A stretch of 64,000 bases of DNA from Leisingera daeponensis (GTDB lineage: Bacteria; Pseudomonadota; Alphaproteobacteria; Rhodobacterales; Rhodobacteraceae), in contig NZ_JAHVJA010000006.1 of assembly GCF_019801465.1 (NCBI RefSeq), forward strand, positions 62,001-126,000, given 5' to 3'. Positions 62,873 to 64,000 of this stretch are shown piece by piece. The notes below the pieces were generated by a model. The model was not told where the DNA came from. It saw only the letters and a program-made list of their open reading frames with translations, and did not search any database. Position numbers and translations under genes: made by a program. The first letter of the stretch is position 1. Each line of letters begins with the position of its first letter.

Positions 62873-63300
62873 TCCTGGGCATCGGAACCGATCTCGCCAA
62901 TATCGAGCGAATCCAGCGCACGCTGGACCGCTTCGGCGACCGCTTCCGCAACCGGGTGTTCACCGAGGTGGAGCAGCGCAAGGCCGAACACCGCCGTGAT
63001 GCGGCCGGCACCTATGCCAAGCGCTGGGCCGCCAAGGAAGCCTGCTCCAAGGCGCTGGGCACCGGCCTGCGCATGGGCATCGCCTGGAAGGACATGGCGG
63101 TTTCCAACCTGCGCACCGGCCAGCCGGTGATGCATGTGACCGGCTGGGCCGCCGAGCGGCTGCGCAAGATGACCCCGCCCGGACACGAAGCGGTGATTCA
63201 TGTCACTCTCACCGACGACCACCCCTGGGCGCAGGCCTTTGTGCTGATCGAGGCGCGTCCCGTGGCGGCGAACCCGGCGGATTTACCCGCCGGAACTTGA
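62869..63300 (+). CDS. acpS: Holo-[acyl-carrier-protein] synthase
   Basis: A 143-residue enzyme starting at an ATG that overlaps the previous stop (ATGA). [36 protein letters not shown] has the AcpS N-terminal Asp metal site, and [21 protein letters not shown] has the Glu and Lys of the active site. It attaches the phosphopantetheine arm to ACP for fatty-acid synthesis. The order pdxJ-acpS-lepB is typical of alphaproteobacteria. Confidence 0.95.
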   Translation: MILGIGTDLANIERIQRTLDRFGDRFRNRVFTEVEQRKAEHRRDAAGTYAKRWAAKEACSKALGTGLRMGIAWKDMAVSNLRTGQPVMHVTGWAAERLRKMTPPGHEAVIHVTLTDDHPWAQAFVLIEARPVAANPADLPAGT

Positions 63301-63358
63301 CTTGCCCCCTTCAGGCCCGCATGTAGCCCCGGACCCTGTTTCCAAACCGGAGAGCCTG

Positions 63359-64000
63359 ATGACGGCCAAAGCAAAGACCAGCAGTTCGATCATCGAGACG
63401 ATCAAGACGGTCGTCTACGCGCTGCTGATCGCCGGTGTCTTCCGCACCCTGTTCTTCCAGCCCTTCTGGATTCCGTCCGGATCGATGAAAGAGACCCTGC
63501 TGATCGGGGATTTCCTGTTCGTGAACAAGATGGCCTACGGCTATTCCTATGCGTCCTGCCCCAGCATCCGCTTCCCGGCGATCGGCGTGAACATCGACGC
63601 CAAGAAGATCTGCGGCTTTCTGGACGGCGACAACACCCGTCTGATCGGCAGCGAGCCTGAGCGCGGCGACGTGGCGGTGTTCCGCCACCCCGTGAACGGC
63701 AGTGACTTTATCAAGCGTCTGGTCGGCCTGCCGGGCGACAAGATCCAGATGAAGAACGGCGTGCTGTTCATCAACGGTGAGCCGGTCAAGCTGCAGGACG
63801 CGGGCGAGTTCGAGGAAGTGATGGAACGCCAGGGGCCGCAAGGCTCCATGCCGCGCTGCGAGAACGCGCCGGTGGGCCAAGGGGCCATCTGCAAGAAGTC
63901 GCGCCAGATTGAAACCCTGCCGGGCGGCACCGAGCACGTTGTGCTCAACATCACCAATCAGGGCGTCGACCACACCCGCGTCTACCATGTGCCCGAAGGC
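63359..64000 (+). CDS. lepB: Signal peptidase I (3' end outside window)
   Basis: The frame from the ATG at 63359 runs open to the window edge (214 codons). One N-terminal membrane anchor (TIKTVVYALLIAGVFRTLFF) precedes PFWIPSGSMKETLLIGDF, which has the catalytic Ser, and DFIKRLVGLPGDKIQMKNG, which has the catalytic Lys. It cleaves signal peptides on the periplasmic side of the inner membrane. The start is 58 bp after acpS. The C-terminal part is missing. Confidence 0.95.
   Translation, partial: MTAKAKTSSSIIETIKTVVYALLIAGVFRTLFFQPFWIPSGSMKETLLIGDFLFVNKMAYGYSYASCPSIRFPAIGVNIDAKKICGFLDGDNTRLIGSEPERGDVAVFRHPVNGSDFIKRLVGLPGDKIQMKNGVLFINGEPVKLQDAGEFEEVMERQGPQGSMPRCENAPVGQGAICKKSRQIETLPGGTEHVVLNITNQGVDHTRVYHVPEG

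Overview
The window is about 63-65% G+C, densely coded, and reads as a chromosomal core segment of a marine Rhodobacteraceae bacterium of the Roseobacter group (Phaeobacter/Leisingera-like; the genus is an inference). Pointers are MipZ instead of MinCD, an F0 ATP synthase operon (atpI-atpB-atpE-atpF'-atpF) separated from F1, the order rpoZ-rsh-DUF2062-pdxJ-acpS-lepB, BluB with CobC/CobD, a zinc-free L31, and a zeta-class GST in a homogentisate cluster. I saw no rRNA, tRNA, insertion sequence, prophage or CRISPR array.

Layout. 0-6.7 kb: accessory-looking genes (two related tiny membrane proteins, an orphan DUF4157 protein with HELAH, a DUF4375 protein coupled to ettA, a large RTX protein, an exported protein). 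6.7-14.1 kb: a complete lower homogentisate pathway (hmgA, fahA, maiA) transcribed leftward with an MBL-fold protein and a tightly overlapping trio (flavin monooxygenase, DUF2783, VOC protein), opposite a marR gene with a palindrome in the shared promoter. 14.2-18.4 kb: a class III cyclase, mipZ and a DEAD-box helicase. 18.5-26.1 kb: the ffh/rpsP/rimM/trmD/rplS/rpmE translation cluster, carrying bluB, chorismate mutase, two GNATs, a DUF1508 gene and a 46-residue protein as insertions.

26.1-34.3 kb: an unusual EF-G-like protein behind a hairpin-rich leader, a prolyl-tRNA deacylase, a racemase, azoR/lysR, two DMT exporters, a universal stress protein and an ArsR regulator. 34.3-37.3 kb: the F0 operon, ending in a clear terminator. 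37.4-43.1 kb: a GntR regulator divergent from a PLP aminotransferase, with palindromes between them, then smc. 43.2-50.5 kb: envelope and metabolism genes (YbjN, lytic transglycosylase, cobD/cobC, glutathionyl-hydroquinone reductase, L,D-transpeptidase, PatB-type lyase). 50.6-57.6 kb: two deformylases (one lacking key residues) with fmt, then rnhA, ispH, a cytochrome c and a NYN-domain protein. 57.7-64 kb: folK, rpoZ, rsh, DUF2062, pdxJ, acpS and the start of lepB.

No large unknown defence or secretion system is visible. The most interesting points are the probable two-component 3-hydroxyphenylacetate hydroxylase feeding homogentisate, the MBL protein that lost its second metal site, the degenerate EF-G and its structured leader, the deformylase paralogue without its catalytic Glu and Cys ligand, and several clean palindromes at promoters.
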